Positions 1 through 11,595 of a DNA stretch of 64,000 nucleotides are shown here, in pieces (within the stretch, counting starts at the first letter, position 1; each line of letters opens with the position of its first letter). Source of the DNA: Ampullaceana balthica (taxonomy: Eukaryota > Mollusca > Gastropoda > Lymnaeidae); NCBI GenBank assembly GCA_944989445.1, contig CALYLW010000499.1, forward strand, positions 465,338 to 529,337, read 5' to 3'. The notes beneath the pieces are model-generated. The model made no database searches. It was given only the letters and a program-made list of their open reading frames with translations, and was not told where the DNA came from. The position numbers and the translations under genes were made by a program.

Positions 1-225
1 AGAGCAGGAAGTAGAGTTGTGAGAATTCGGTGTGTAATGGCAGACGTGTGTTGATGACTCCACGTTGTATAACCTCAAATTATACATGCACTGTGCATAG
101 TGTATATATTAAAGTTGTTTTATTGAAACCAGTTCTTTAGAGGATTATTGTATGCAATGTTATGTATTGAGAGAACGCCTACAAGATATATTAATAAGTT
201 AAACATAACAAAGATGTTGCAGTCG
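1..225 (+). mobile_element. LTR-like dispersed repeat, copy 1
   Basis: This segment recurs in inverted orientation at 22687-22915. Shared landmarks are a block reading GTGTGTAATGGC, then ACTCCACGTTGTATAACC, ATTAAAGTTGTTTTATTG and AACGCCTACAAGATATATTA. In the minus-strand copy the shared block runs from TGTTGTCAG to ATTACA, which fits TG...CA long terminal repeat ends. The ATTAAA/TTTATT stretch could be a polyadenylation region. No gag or pol is adjacent, so a solo LTR or another dispersed repeat are both possible. The window edge cuts the left side. Confidence 0.45.
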
Positions 226-440
226 TACAAAGTAAACACTCATGATGACCGATTTAGCTTGTAGTTTTTAAAAAAAGTGTACCATTTAGCTTAAGCTGTC
301 CCATTATTTTTGTGGTGTCGGCTTGCGAGCGGGTTACGCACTTTTAATACGTTTCTCTTCCAAAAGAAGGGGGGGGGGTCGGCTTATGAACGAACGGGCT
401 ATATAACGAGTATATACGGTAATTCAAAATGCTTAGAGGC

Positions 441-572
441 CAATGTTCCCTCCAAGGTTCGTTGTCCCGTGTGCAAAGTCGCTCTGCATTCATTTCTGTG
501 TGCGCACTCTTTTACAAAATTTGCTGCGCGGTAATTCTAAGCTGCAGCCGCACAGCTTAAAGGGGGACATTG
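441..572. mobile_element. Short MITE with inverted ends (hAT-like)
   Basis: The element starts CAATGTTCCCTCCAAGG and ends in the near-complement CAGCTTAAAGGGGGACATTG, giving imperfect terminal inverted repeats of about 20 bp. The flanking octamers TTAGAGGC and ATAGAGAG are only weakly similar. A related element with the same ends lies at 61910-62095 and has a better 8-bp duplication. It is non-autonomous, with no coding capacity. Confidence 0.6.
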
Positions 573-756
573 ATAGAGAGCCTTATGTCAAACTAGCCTA
601 AAACGAATAAAGATCAGAATTTCCGAAGGACCAAAGACTTGCTTCCAAATAGACTGAATCCAGATCACTGATCTACACAAAACTGTCAAACTGAGTTAAA
701 TATATTCGCGGATGCTGGAGAAAGAAAAGAGAAGTATAATAATACTTTCCCGTCAA

Positions 757-1030
757 GGGGCCGTCCATAAAGTACGTCACGCTCAAGGAGGGGGGAGGGG
801 ATGTAAGAAAGTGTGACAGTTTTTGACAGTGGAGGGGGGGGGTCTGGCCATGTGTGACGTAACGGTGTTTTATATTAAATTTTAATTATTTTTTAAATAA
901 AAACTAAATTTTTGTTCGAAAATGTGACGTACTTTAGGGGAGGGGGTTCCGAGATTTGTGACAGTTTGTGACAGGGGGGAGGGGGTTTTAAATGGTCAAA
1001 AATAGCGTGACATACTTTATGGACGGCCCC
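757..1030. mobile_element. 274-bp MITE with about 27-bp terminal inverted repeats
   Basis: The left end GGGGCCGTCCATAAAGTACG is mirrored at the right end by the complement of CATACTTTATGGACGGCCCC; the match extends to the GTCACGCT/AGCGTGAC block with one mismatch. CAA flanks both ends, so a 3-bp target duplication is possible. The interior has several G-rich runs and repeated GTGACAGTTTGTGACAG-like words. I recognise this end sequence as a common MITE type in invertebrates but cannot assign a superfamily. Confidence 0.75.
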
Positions 1031-1806
1031 CAAGCTGACGCAGAGAGAAAGAGAAACTCGTTTGCTCCTTGTTTAAAAATTGTATTTTGTGTTAGTTTTT
1101 TTAAAAAATAGATCAAAGTTTACTAAATTTGCGGAATAAATAACATTGATGAGACACATGCAAGCTATCTTTGTTAGCATTGATTTATATACAGACAACA
1201 ATGCGTCACTATGTTTCATCTGAAAACAAGATCAGCGTTTGGGATTTGTTTCGGTGATAACTTGGCTTGTGTTTAATCTAGTGTTTAATCTTGTGCTTAA
1301 TCTTGTCAGCGCTTGAGCTTTTCGTCTTCTTCTCTCTCTTATAACAATTTTTTTAGAAATACTTTTTTCTTACAAGTTCCTAATTTGTGTTAATGTCAGT
1401 TATGTAAGCCAGCGTTATTCTATTGTTCACATTTTCAAAGTAAATTACATTTTTTTTATTGTTCTAATGAAACATACGATTTTGAATAATTTGCTCAATT
1501 TATATCGAATTTCTTGTTTAATACTTCATTTTTTATTTGTTTTTTTTTAATAAAAAATATTTATATTTAGTAACGTAAATTTGTTTATTTCAATTTCTAA
1601 AATATTTAAAAGATGAAAACTACCCTTGGCCGCCAAAAGCTTGGTCATGTATAAATATTTTATCCGTTTATAGGTTGATGCAGCCATAAGGCTACAAATG
1701 TTTATTCCATGCTTTAAATTTTAAAGTCATAACCAGCTTTCAAGCATCAGACTTCACATTTGAGATCAGCTGATTTAATGGGATACAGAAATTAAGTGAA
1801 AAGTGC
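1031..1806. other. A+T-rich sequence, nothing recognised
   Basis: The stretch is low-complexity T- and A-rich DNA with no long open frame, RNA gene or clear repeat. GTGTTTAATCTTGTGCTTAATC near 1272-1305 is a small local duplication. Confidence 0.6.
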
Positions 1807-2311
1807 GTTTAGATAAAAACATTATGTGACACGTGCCTAGATACAAATAATATGTGACAGGTTCCAAGATAACAACAATATGTGACAATGGCAGAGATAA
1901 AACAATATGTAACAGGTGTCCAGATACAAACAATATGTGACAGGTGCCCAGATACAAACAATATGTGGCTAGTGCCCAGATACAAACAATATGTGACAGT
2001 TGACCAGATAAAACAATTTGTGACAGTTGCCCAGATACAAACAATATGTGACAGTTGACCAGATAAAACAATATGTGACAGTTGCCCAGATACAAACAAT
2101 ATGTGACAGGTGGCCATATACAAACAATATGTGACAGATGCCCAGATACAAAAAATATGTTGCAAGTGCCCAGATAAAACAATATGTGACAGTTGACCAG
2201 ATAAAACAATATGTGACAGTTGCCCAGATACAAACAATATGTGGCAAGTGCCCAGATAAAACAATATGTGACAGTTGACCAGATGCAACAATATGTGACA
2301 GGTGTCCAGTG
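1807..2311. repeat. 27/28-bp minisatellite, about 18 copies
   Basis: The unit is ACAATATGTGACAG followed by TTGCCCAGATACAA (28 bp) or TTGACCAGATAAA (27 bp). The two length variants are interspersed, and the first three units are the most diverged. Minus-strand frames across the array stay open for up to 200 codons because the unit has no stop there and 27/28-bp alternation moves between frames. The resulting Cys/His/Ile/Leu-rich peptides are repeat shadows rather than genes. Confidence 0.95.
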
Positions 2312-4030
2312 GCGGGCTCGCCCACAGAGACCACGGCAACAAACTTGAACCTCTGACATTTGGCCAGCAAGTGCCATTGGTCTGTAATATTTGTGCCGCT
2401 TAGGTCAATGTTTTTTAACGGATTCGTACGATTCTAACATGACGATTGCACGGACGGAAATAAAAGTCACGAGATAAAGTTCCACAAAGAATTCACGACC
2501 CTAACAGATTAAGTAAAGTGAATAAGAAATTATAATTAAAAATAATAAATAAACAATTGTAACAGTAGATGTTACAATATCATCCCTAAATTTCACCAAC
2601 ACGATATATTAGGGAAAAAATCGAAATAATTTTTCAACTCTATATTATTCAATCAACATGATTAAAAATGCTAACGTATAAGGTAGCGAAAACAAAATAG
2701 TTTTCATATAGACACAAATCACGATGTAGAAGGTTAACGGACCGACCCATAATGACGTTGATGCTTGCTGTTGAGAAAAACCCTAAAGATGCTGAGGGTC
2801 CAGATAAGGAGGCGAAATGGCCACATATTGGTCCGAATAGAAGAGAGTGGGTGACCAGGCGAAGGTCGTCCGTGGGCTGTAGAGCCAAGTATGGTGATTG
2901 GAACCTTAGAGACACGTCCGATCATTTAACATAAACAATTGTTATGAAGCAACATAAAGTAACGAATGTGATCTTTAGGTTTTGTTGCCTGAAGTTTCCT
3001 CACACTGACTTGAGGCAACAAAATTTAAAGGGCATTTTGAGTTATGAATCATGAATACTTCATTTTTTAAAAATTAATAATCACAACTATTTATCCTATG
3101 TGATTTAAACGGCTTGTTTTAAACTCATATTATTATTATTTTTTTTAATTATTAAATAAAATATTTTTTTAAATTTTAACTTTAAAATCAATAGTTTTAA
3201 ATTAAACATGAAACTTTATAAATTACGTAGAACTGTAATTAATCTTCTAAGATAAAAATTAATAATAAAAAATTATTAAATACAAAACGTGTTTAAATGT
3301 TGTATAAAATCCTAGGTTTCATAGAGTAATCGTTGCATTTATTTCAATGTGATTTAAGATCAGCAATTTTTTGATTGGCCATAATTTTCGATGTTTTCCA
3401 TCTCATGAAATGAACGGTCGGTCAGTCCAATTAGACCACGATTTAATTTATTCCGGCGGTTTGAGAAAACAACAGCAATACAACTTAACCAATCAAAACT
3501 ATTTATGGCTAGGCTAAGTGATGGTAGTGGATTAAATGTGGATTAAATGTAAACATTGGACATGCTTGTACTTCCTGTTTCAAGCAGAATAGTCAGACCG
3601 TAAGAAAACCCCCGAGACAAGATGATTCCAGAGATTTTGAAAAGGAAAAATTAACGGCCACAACAAAATATCGTCGTTTTCTTTGAGAAAAATCACAGTA
3701 TCTTGGGACAGACAGATTCTGGACTTGTATGAAGCAGAAAAATAAAATTTAATCCATATTTCTATACCAGACAAAAGCAAAGGGGGGGGGGATGTCGCAG
3801 CCTTTTCTCAATGTGTCCTGTCATCGTGAGATGATCACACAAACAAAATACAACAAAGGAGAAATAAGGAAAGGGAAAACAATTTGTAGCGGCAGGCGCT
3901 GTTACCTTGAACTGGTTGTTAAAGGACGCAGATGAAACTCCAGACATCGAAATAGATCATAGTCGTTAACACACAAGACCGCGCATTAGATCATATTGTT
4001 CGTTCGTCCGGCGATTCGACGAGGACCACT
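2312..4030. other. A+T-rich sequence with unrecognised short ORFs
   Basis: Most of this stretch is A+T-rich. Around 2740-2930 there is a less biased block, open for 60 codons on plus and 88 on minus, matching nothing I know. A G-run sits at 3781-3791. A GGATTAAATGT duplication occurs near 3529-3551. No gene, RNA or element can be supported. Confidence 0.5.
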
Positions 4031-4357
4031 CTAGTCATCCGAGGGTTGCTGGGACTGGCTCTGTTTGTGCGTGCGCAGATGGCTGATGAGGCCGATCCTT
4101 GCACGGAATGTTCGGGAACAGAAGGGACAAGGGACGAGTGGGACATCTCCAGGAGGGTTGATAGCACGGGCCTTTTGGGCTTGCCTCTTCTCTTCTGCGG
4201 TGGTGATCCGGTTGGCCTCGCATAACTTGGCACCTTAGTGGATGGAAGAACCCCAGGTGGATCGCTCCATTGCAGCTCGTTCACACGTGACTGGGTTGAT
4301 GTCAAACGCTTTTAGTGAAGCTTTCAGTGTGTCTTTGAAGCGTTTCTTTTGCCCACT
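4031..4357 (-). pseudogene. LINE ORF2 C-terminal fragment with zinc finger tail
   Basis: Reading the minus strand gives the C-terminus of a non-LTR retrotransposon endonuclease-reverse transcriptase. First comes a GQKKRFKDTLKASLK block, then a CERAAMERSTW segment, an in-frame TAA at about 4236-4238, then AKLCEANRITTAEEKRQ and a C2H2 finger of the form CPFC-x12-HLRTH. The natural stop is the CTA complement at 4031-4033. The finger-then-short-tail arrangement is characteristic of this LINE group in molluscs and fish. The copy is 5'-truncated: nothing upstream of the C-terminal domain remains, and sequence above 4357 is unrelated. The internal stop makes it non-functional. Identity as LINE C-terminus is secure; clade is not resolved. 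Confidence 0.88.
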
Positions 4358-5111
4358 ATATACACTATATACACTAATACACAAGACATTGCAATAGATC
4401 ATCGTCACTAACTGTAGAGAACTGATGGAGGATATTTTTAAAGGTAATGCAAAAACAACAACAACAACCACAAAACAAGACAAGCTCTCGTCTCGTCAAT
4501 AGTCAACTTTAAGATAAAACAACAGCGAATTATTTTCAAATACTACTATTTCTAGATAACGTGTAGCAAATTCAAAAAACTTCTAACTTGTTGAACAAAA
4601 CAAAAACAACAAAAAAAAACAACTAAAAACTATTAACTACTATATCTTGATACATTTTTAGAAATCAGCAAATATGTCTTGTCTGACCACTATAAACACT
4701 ATAATACTGTCTTGTCTGACCACTATAAATACTATAATATGAAGGTGATGCGATAAACTCCAAGGTATTAGTATGGTGACCAACAAGTTTTCCGGTTAGA
4801 TGGAAGGTGTTAGCAGGAAGACAATTGTTTAAATATTAAATCTTCATCTATTGTTTTCACCTTGTACACACTTGAGCAGCGACTTTGCTCAACATTTGAT
4901 TACTGAAAATAGGATTTCTGTGTCACATTTACAAAAACTAATCATTCAAATACCATCTGAAAGAACTAAAAAGACATAAAAATATTAAACACTATTTAAA
5001 TTTAATTTGAAGAAAAAGAATTGTGCAGATTGCGATTTCATACATTAATTTAGTTTTTAAAAATCTATATTCTTTCCAAATTCAAATTCACGTCCGTAGG
5101 CTTTTAAAAAG
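4358..5111. other. A+T-rich sequence with a 33-bp direct duplication
   Basis: No gene is recognised. At about 4675-4741 a word beginning GTCTTGTCTGACCACTATAA is directly duplicated with one or two changes. The rest is A-rich low-complexity DNA. Confidence 0.6.
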
Positions 5112-5245
5112 CTGATCTACCCATTTGAGAATTATTTCCACACTTTTGAGAATTCTTTCATAGTCTTGAAAAATTCCTCTACACCTTGGAGAATTCTTTC
5201 CAAAATTTGGAGAAGTCTTTCTATACTTTGGAGAATTATATCTGT
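5112..5245. repeat. Degenerate ~30-bp tandem repeat
   Basis: Five or so diverged copies of a unit around TTTGGAGAATTCTTTCCA follow each other. Divergence between copies is high, so this is an old array. Confidence 0.6.
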
Positions 5246-5568
5246 ATCTGATTCGTACACATTTTTTTCCTCTTAATATTTAGACAGTCTGTCCTCAAAA
5301 GAAGAAAAAAGAAAGATTTTCTAATTTAATTTTTTGAAAAAACTTTTTTTCAACTTGTTATTAGTAAAGGAAGTGCATTGTAGATATTAGTCACGATATT
5401 AGTAAAAAATGCAACAGGATAACATTAGTTGGGTGAATATTTAATGACTAAGCTACAAGTCAACAGAACTCTTCTGGCACGAATCTATTGTTTTGATTTT
5501 CTATAGTGTAATTATTCTTGGAGAATAGTAACACAGTTATTTTATGCATTAAAAGAAAAAAAATATAT
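5246..5568. other. A+T-rich sequence, nothing recognised
   Basis: Low-complexity A- and T-runs without open frames or recognisable repeats. Confidence 0.6.
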
Positions 5569-6785
5569 AAAAACCCGTAAAAACAAAGTTTTTCACTATG
5601 AATCCTTTATTTACGAGACATAACTAAATAAATGTTCATTATAATACGCATCGCATGACAATCAAAAAATCCAAAATTTTAGTTATGTCTCAATTATATA
5701 AAGATTTATAGTAAAAACAAGTAATAAAAACTCGAATGAGTATTTAAATGCAATTTCCAATAAAGAATTTCCGATTTTTTTAATTCAAGAGAAATCGTTC
5801 TCGATTACATTAAAAGTCGATTCAAATAAGTAATTCTGAAACTATACACAATATTACGTCATATCCCCTCACGCTGCGTCACACCAAAAATGGGTCAATA
5901 TAATGCGCACCACACAACAATCTAACACAAGCATTCACAAAGCGGGAAAATCCCATTAACTATCATTCTACATGACATTAAAAGTAATTTCAAATCAATA
6001 ATTCAGAAACTAAACAAAACAATTGCCTTCTACTAATTGCTGCTAAATTTACGAGAGTCTGACGAAAGATAATTTTTCAAACATTGGATATTGTTTGGCG
6101 TTGTTTCAACCCGATATTTTTTCGGGTTTTTTCAATTTTCCAGGAAATTCAGTAAACCTTTTCGGTATTTTTTGGCCGTTGCACATCCTTGGGACCTCCT
6201 TAGCATGTTTTCAAAGACCCGAACCATCTATCTGGAATGGTTAAAGAGGAGTTTTCATGTGCAAGCTCGAACAGTGCACAGACATTTCAAATGTATAAAC
6301 GCAATTCCCAAGTGAAATTGCGTTAAAAACTACTACTGTCTGCCTGCTAAATTTCAGCTTGATTTGATCACGGGAAAGGGGTTATAAGAACATATTTAAT
6401 ATAATGCGCACCGCGTGACAGATAGCATAAACATTTACAAATCGGGAATATATTTTTTTAAAGTATTTATAATATAATACGCACCACGCCGTGCGACAGG
6501 AAAATATTAAAAAGATTGTTCAATATAATAGGCACCGTGACACTCTGGCACAAAATTTAACATGCTGCATAGAGATAATCTAAAAATTCATTAATTTAAT
6601 TACAGTAAATTCGATGGATCCGAAATTTCGCTAGATCATTTTTAACGTCGGCACGAGTCTGTCTGCAAAATTTCAGCTCGCTAGCATCATAATCATAGAG
6701 GAAATGGGTTAAAAATTGATCCAAAGTTCTTTTTCGGCAAACAATCAAGCAATCAAGCAGACACCAGGAGATAATATAAAGGATT
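5569..6785 (+). mobile_element. Family A Helitron-like repeat, composite copy
   Basis: The left edge AAAACCCGTAAAAAC followed by ATGAATCCTTTATTTACGAG and TTCATTATAATACGCA matches the 5' part of the tandem A units at 58221-60221. The 3' part (about 6336-6785) carries the A landmarks AATATAATGCGCACCGCG, CAAAATTTCAGCTCGCTAGC and ATAATATAAAGGATTT. A family-B copy occupies 5716-6331 between them. The 3' half also contains an extra partial A end at 6336-6385, so at least two A fragments are present. It carries no coding sequence. Helitron-like status is inferred from the subterminal inverted repeats described for the tandem copies. Confidence 0.75.
5716..6331 (+). mobile_element. Family B DINE/Helentron-like element, copy 1
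   Basis: The 5' end is ACAAGTAATAAAAACTCGAATGAG and the element ends in a hairpin around ACGCAATTCCCAAGTGAAATTGCGT followed by TAAAAACTAC. Internal landmarks shared with the four other B copies are GGCGTTGTTTCAACCCGATA, a CATCCTTGGGACCTCC block and AAGACCCGAACC. It is non-coding: the 74-codon frame at 6091-6315 simply reads through conserved repeat sequence. It is nested in family A. Confidence 0.8.
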
Positions 6786-7020
6786 TTAAAAACAAAACAA
6801 AAACAAGGAGGTCATTTCTAAAACGGAACCCGTTTGGTTATTTTAAGTAACGTTTATTCTATATCCTTCATCCTTACTGAAACACTTATTTTGATACAAG
6901 ACAGTTTTTTTCTTTGCACTTTAAATGTTGTTTTCTTCATGCAGCGGTTACATGAGTCGTATGTAAAGAGGCATGTTGTTATTCGCTACAAATCTTCTAT
7001 GGTGCTCTCGAGAAAGATAA

Positions 7021-7166
7021 AGGCACTGTGGTCGAGGTGATATGCTGGCGTACCGAAGGACACGAGTTCGAATCCACGTCAAGGCAGGGATTTGTTCACG
7101 AGACCGCTGGTGTCCCTGAGTCAACACAGCTCCAAATGATGGTGAGAAATAATTCAACTAAGAATC
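7021..7166 (+). mobile_element. tRNA-derived SINE
   Basis: A polymerase III promoter-like head is visible: an A-box-like GTGGTCGAGGTGA at about 7028-7040 and a B box GAGTTCGAATCC at 7064-7075. The body (CAAGGCAGGGATTTGTTC, GGTGTCCCTGAGTC, CAGCTCCAAATGATGG) is the same as in the SINE at 44831-45092. The 28-bp minisatellite begins directly at its 3' end. The copy lacks a clear LINE-type tail. Confidence 0.75.
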
Positions 7167-8595
7167 GCAGCTAGAAATGGTCCACCAAACAATGGTGGCT
7201 AGATATAATCCACCAAACAATGGCGGCTAGATATAATCCAACAAACAATGGCGACTAGATATAATCCAACAAACAATGGGGGCTAGATATAATCCAACAA
7301 ACAATTGCGGCTAGATATAATCCAACAAACAATGGCGGCTAGATATAATCCACCAAACAATGGCGGCTGGATATAATCCAACAAACAATGGCGGCTATAT
7401 ATAATCAAACAAACAATGGCGGCTATATATAATCAAACAAACAATGGCGGCTAGATAAAATCCAACAAACAATGGCGGCTAATAAAATCGAATAAACAAT
7501 GGCAGCTAGATATAATAAAACAAACAATGCCGGCTAGATAAAATCCACCAAACAATGGCGGCTAGATATAATCCAACAAACAATGGCGACTAGATATAAT
7601 CCAACAAACAATGGGGGCTAGATATAATCCAACAAACAATGGCGGCTAGATATAATCCAACAAACAATGGGGGCTAGATATAATCCAACAAACAATGGCG
7701 ACTAGATATAATCCAACAAACAATGGGGGCTAGATATAATCCAACAAACAATGGCGACTAGATATAATCCAACAAACAATGGGGGCTAGATATAATCCAA
7801 CAAACAATGGCGGCTAGATATAATCCAACAAACAATGGGGGCTAGATATAATCCAACAAACAATGGCGACTAGATATAATCCAACAAACAATGGGGGCTA
7901 GATATAATCCAACAAACAATGGCGACTAGATATAATCAAACAAACAATGGCGGCTATATATAATCAAACAAACAATGGCGGCTAGATAAAATCCAACAAA
8001 CAATGGCGGCTAATAAAATCGAATAAACAATGGCAGCTAGATATAATAAAACAAACAATGCCGGCTAGATAAAATCCACCAAACAATGGCGGCTAGATAT
8101 AATCCAACAAACAATGGCGACTAGATATAATCCAACAAACAATGGGGGCTAGATATAATCCAACAAACAATGGCGGCTAGATATAATCCAACAAACAATG
8201 GGGGCTAGATATAATCCAACAAACAATGGCGACTAGATATAATCCAACAAACAATGGGGGCTAGATATAATCCAACAAACAATGGCGACTAGATATAATC
8301 CAACAAACAATTGCGGCTAGATATAATCCAACAAACAATGGCGGCTAGATATAATCCAACAAACAATGGCGGCTAGATATAATCCAACAAACAATTGCGG
8401 CTAGATATAATCCAACAAACAATTGCGGCTAGATATAATCCAACAAACAATGGCGGCTAGATATAATCCAACAAACAATGGCGGCTAGATATAATCCAAC
8501 AAACAATTGCGGCTAGATATAATCCAACAAACAATGGCGGCTAGATATAATCCAACAAACAATTGCGGCTAGATAAAATCCACCAAACAATATGT
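7167..8595. repeat. 28-bp minisatellite, about 51 copies
   Basis: The unit is AATCCAACAAAC followed by AATGGCGGCTAGATAT, with variants GCGACTAG, GGGGGCTAG, TTGCGGCTAG and a shorter AATAAAATCG form. The rare AATAAAATCG variant occurs at 7481 and again at 8012, with the same neighbours. This shows a block of about 531 bp (19 units) duplicated inside the array. Stop codons occur in every unit, so no ORF is present. Confidence 0.97.
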
Positions 8596-9049
8596 AATTA
8601 TTTCACGGACGTGAAAGAACTGCACGGAGTTGTACACATGAAAGTTTAGGATTTAAACAATAAATATTTTTTTTAAAGATAAATTAAGGCACTAAAGTTT
8701 TGGCATGTAATTTTAGTAGATGCCGACACAAAAGTTTATTTGATAGTTATCGCCGCACGTTTTAGGCATTTTTTTTTCTTTTTCCCTCTTATTTTAAATT
8801 TTAAAAAATTTTGTTATTTTTAAACAAAACAAAATATCCTTAAAACTAAAACTAAAATTCAACTCTTTTGTAATTAATTTTTTTAAATAAGTGTACACAT
8901 GACGCAATTGATCTTTTTCAGGAGTTTTTTTTGTTTTTTGCTTATCTGCCACTGGAATGGTCTTTAAGACCCTTTTAAATCCCTTATATTAACTTCACGG
9001 TCTTGTCTGTCGTGGCCCGGTGGAAAAAACAAGAGTACAAAATAACTCA
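8596..9049. other. A+T-rich sequence, nothing recognised
   Basis: T- and A-runs around 8660-8930 with no gene or repeat that I can identify. Confidence 0.6.
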
Positions 9050-9190
9050 CTTTCGCGATGCTATCGAGCTGAAATTTTGCGTGCTAGTCTGTCGCGCGGT
9101 ACGTATTATATTGAACATAATCAATCCATTTAGTTATGTCTCATATATAATGGATTAATAGCCAAAACATTGTTTTTACGGGTTGTTTAT
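9050..9190 (-). mobile_element. Family A fragment (minus)
   Basis: The minus-strand features of A appear in order: GAGCTGAAATTTTGC, then TCGCGCGGTACGTATTATATTGAACAT, then CATATATAATGGATT and TTTTTACGGGTTG. Most of the middle is missing compared with the 499-bp unit, so this is an internally deleted copy. Confidence 0.65.
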
Positions 9191-9377
9191 TTCTAAGATC
9201 TTCTCTGATTCTCATAAACACAAGTAAAGTGTGACAGGGACAGTTGATAAACAAAGCTCGACCCAGATCTCCTCGCGACTAAACCTCTTTTGTAGGCCAA
9301 TAGAGCCCGGTACCATGTGACTCATTGCAATTCAAAATAAACAGGTCCTGACCAACTAATATAATTAACCGAAATAA

Positions 9378-9521
9378 CCCTTAGCCGTTGGTGGCGTCGT
9401 TAAGAGGAAGAGAGAGAGAGGAACCACACCGACTGCTAGAAATGAAGGTCGGCCGTTGGTGGCGTCGTTAGAGGAAGAGAGAGAAGAACCACACAGACTG
9501 CTAGAAATGAAGGTCGGTTGT
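9378..9521. repeat. 72-bp direct tandem duplication
   Basis: A block from GCCGTTGGTGGCGTCGTTA through GAGGAAGAGAGAG and GACTGCTAGAAATGAAGGTC occurs twice in a row with few differences. Confidence 0.9.
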
Positions 9522-10128
9522 TGGTTTTTTCTGGACAGAAAAATTTGATAAACCTGCTGAAACCAATGACTTTTACATGAGATTTATTATGCTATATAAG
9601 TGCGAATGATCGAATTCTTACATGACCTTATGCATTAAAGACTCTACTTCTATACCGAAGATTATTGCGTCACATGTTTCATGAAACGAATTTAGTCAAA
9701 TCGTTGCCAAGTGTCTCGATCGCTTCCTTTTCTGGTACACTCATAAGTTTATCAACGATGCAATAACAAGGATGCGTCAGATACTTGTGAGAAAGACTTA
9801 CTCGCCGGCATTTTTGTCATGAAGATGTCACGGTAATTAGACAAGAACTTCTTGTACAATCGTCAAACGGGTATTTAGGCCAATTTACGTTTTTCAACCG
9901 CATGGAAATAGAAAGAAAAAAAAACTACTGAGGCTTGGGTTGTTTTTTTATCAAAATTCTTTTTCAGAAATGAAGTCAATTTTACGCCTGCATTGGAGAT
10001 AAGTCTGAGTTCCACTAGCAATCTTAGATTTTATTCCCTAAAGTTTTCAATCAAATATAAAGAAATTCTTACGTCTTGAACACTTTTATTCTGATTCTAC
10101 GTAATATTTTGTCTCATTTCTTTCAAAA
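9522..10128. other. No gene recognised
   Basis: Mixed-composition DNA with no long open frame. TATATAA at 9593-9599 could be a TATA-like word but has no transcript evidence. Confidence 0.5.
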
Positions 10129-11275
10129 TAATCTCAGTGTCGGCTCTTAGTGGTAATATCAGTGTCGGCTCTTAGTGGTAATATCAGTGTCGGCTCTTAG
10201 TGGTAGTATCAGTGTCGGCTCTTAGTGGTAGTATCAGTGTCGGCTCTTAGTGGTAGTATCAGTGTCGGCTCTTAGTGGTAATATCAGTGTCGGCTCTTAG
10301 TGGTAGTATCAGTGTCGGCTCTTAGTGGTAGTATCAGTTTCGGCTCTTAGTGGTAATATCAGTGTCGGCTCTTAGTGGTAATATCAGTGTCGGCTCTTAG
10401 TGGTAATATCAGTGTCGGCTCTTAGTGGTAATATCAGTGTCGGCTCTTAGTGGTAGTATCAGTGTCGGCTCTTAGTGGTAATATCAGTGTCGGCTCTTAG
10501 TGGTAATATCAGTGTCGGCTCTTAGTGGTAATATCAGTGTCGGCTCTTAGTGGTAATATCAGTGTCGGCTCTTAGTGGTAATATCAGTGTCGGCTCTTAG
10601 TGGTAATATCAGTGTCGGCTCTTAGTGGTAATATCAGTGTCGGCTCTTAGTGGTAATATCAGTGTCGGCTCTTAGTGGTAATATCAGTGTCGGCTCTTAG
10701 TGGTAATATCAGTGTCGGCTCTTAGTGGTAGTATCAGTGTCGGCTCTTAGTGGTAATATCAGTGTCGGCTCTTAGTGGTAATATCAGTGTCGGCTCTTAG
10801 TGGTAATATCAGTGTCGGCTCTTAGTGGTAGTATCAGTGTCGGCTCTTAGTGGTAATATCAGTGTCGGCTCTTAGTGGTAATATCAGTGTCGGCTCTTAG
10901 TGGTAATATCAGTGTCGGCTCTTAGTGGTAATATCAGTGTCGGCTCTTAGTGGTAATATCAGTGTCGGCTCTTAGTGGTAATATCAGAGTCGGCTCTTAG
11001 TGGTAATATCAGTGTCGGCTCTTAGTTTTAGTATCAGTGTCGGCTCTTAGTGGTAATATCAGTGCCGGCTCTTAGTGGTAATATCAGTGTCTGCTCTTAG
11101 TGGTAGTATCAGTGTCGGCTCTTAGTGGTAATATCAGTGTCGGCTCTTAGTGGTAATATCAGTGTCGGCTCTTAGTGATAATATCAGTGTCGGCTCTTAG
11201 TGGTAATATCAGTGTCGGCTCTTAGTGGTAATATCAGTGTCTGCTCTTAGTGGTAGTATCAGTGTTGGCTCATAG
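10129..11275. repeat. 25-bp minisatellite, about 46 copies
   Basis: The unit is ATATCAGTGTCGGCTCTTAG plus TGGTA. Copies are nearly identical. The main variation is A or G at the first base of the unit (AATATC or AGTATC). A few single changes (TTGGCT, CTGCTC, GCCGGC, TTTTA) cluster toward the right end. Every unit includes TAG, so no coding role is likely. Confidence 0.98.
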
Positions 11276-11595
11276 TTTAAAGAAATGAATCTTGCCAATA
11301 GGTTGGGAGGGTTAAATAATAATTCCCTGTTAATTTTCATAACACTATTGACCTGAAGATGAGTGATGTCACTTGGGTTAAAGTTCTCATTTGAAGCTTG
11401 AGGTTCAATGAAATCGGCATCGTCTGCTATTGTCAATAAAAAGTAAACAAATCATTTCAGCATCGTCTGCTATTTTCAACAAAAAGTAAACAAATCATTT
11501 CAGCATCTTGTTGAGTTTATCAACTATTTTTTTTCATACTCCCTTCAAACACACAACTTCTGTTGTGTTGATGTAGCTCAAGCGCGTCCATCTAA
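11276..11595. other. Unique sequence with a 42-bp duplication
   Basis: A word beginning CATCGTCTGCTATT and ending ACAAATCATTTCAG is duplicated at 11419-11460 and 11461-11502. A 75-codon minus frame (11209-11436) runs from here into the satellite and matches nothing I recognise. Confidence 0.55.

Noticed and set aside
1775..2377. Minus-strand frames of 133-200 codons
   Set aside because: They read through the 27/28-bp minisatellite in three frames and have no non-repeat domain.
7167..8595. Possible CRISPR-like array (regular 28-bp units)
   Set aside because: Units are contiguous, with no unique spacers; composition and context are eukaryotic.
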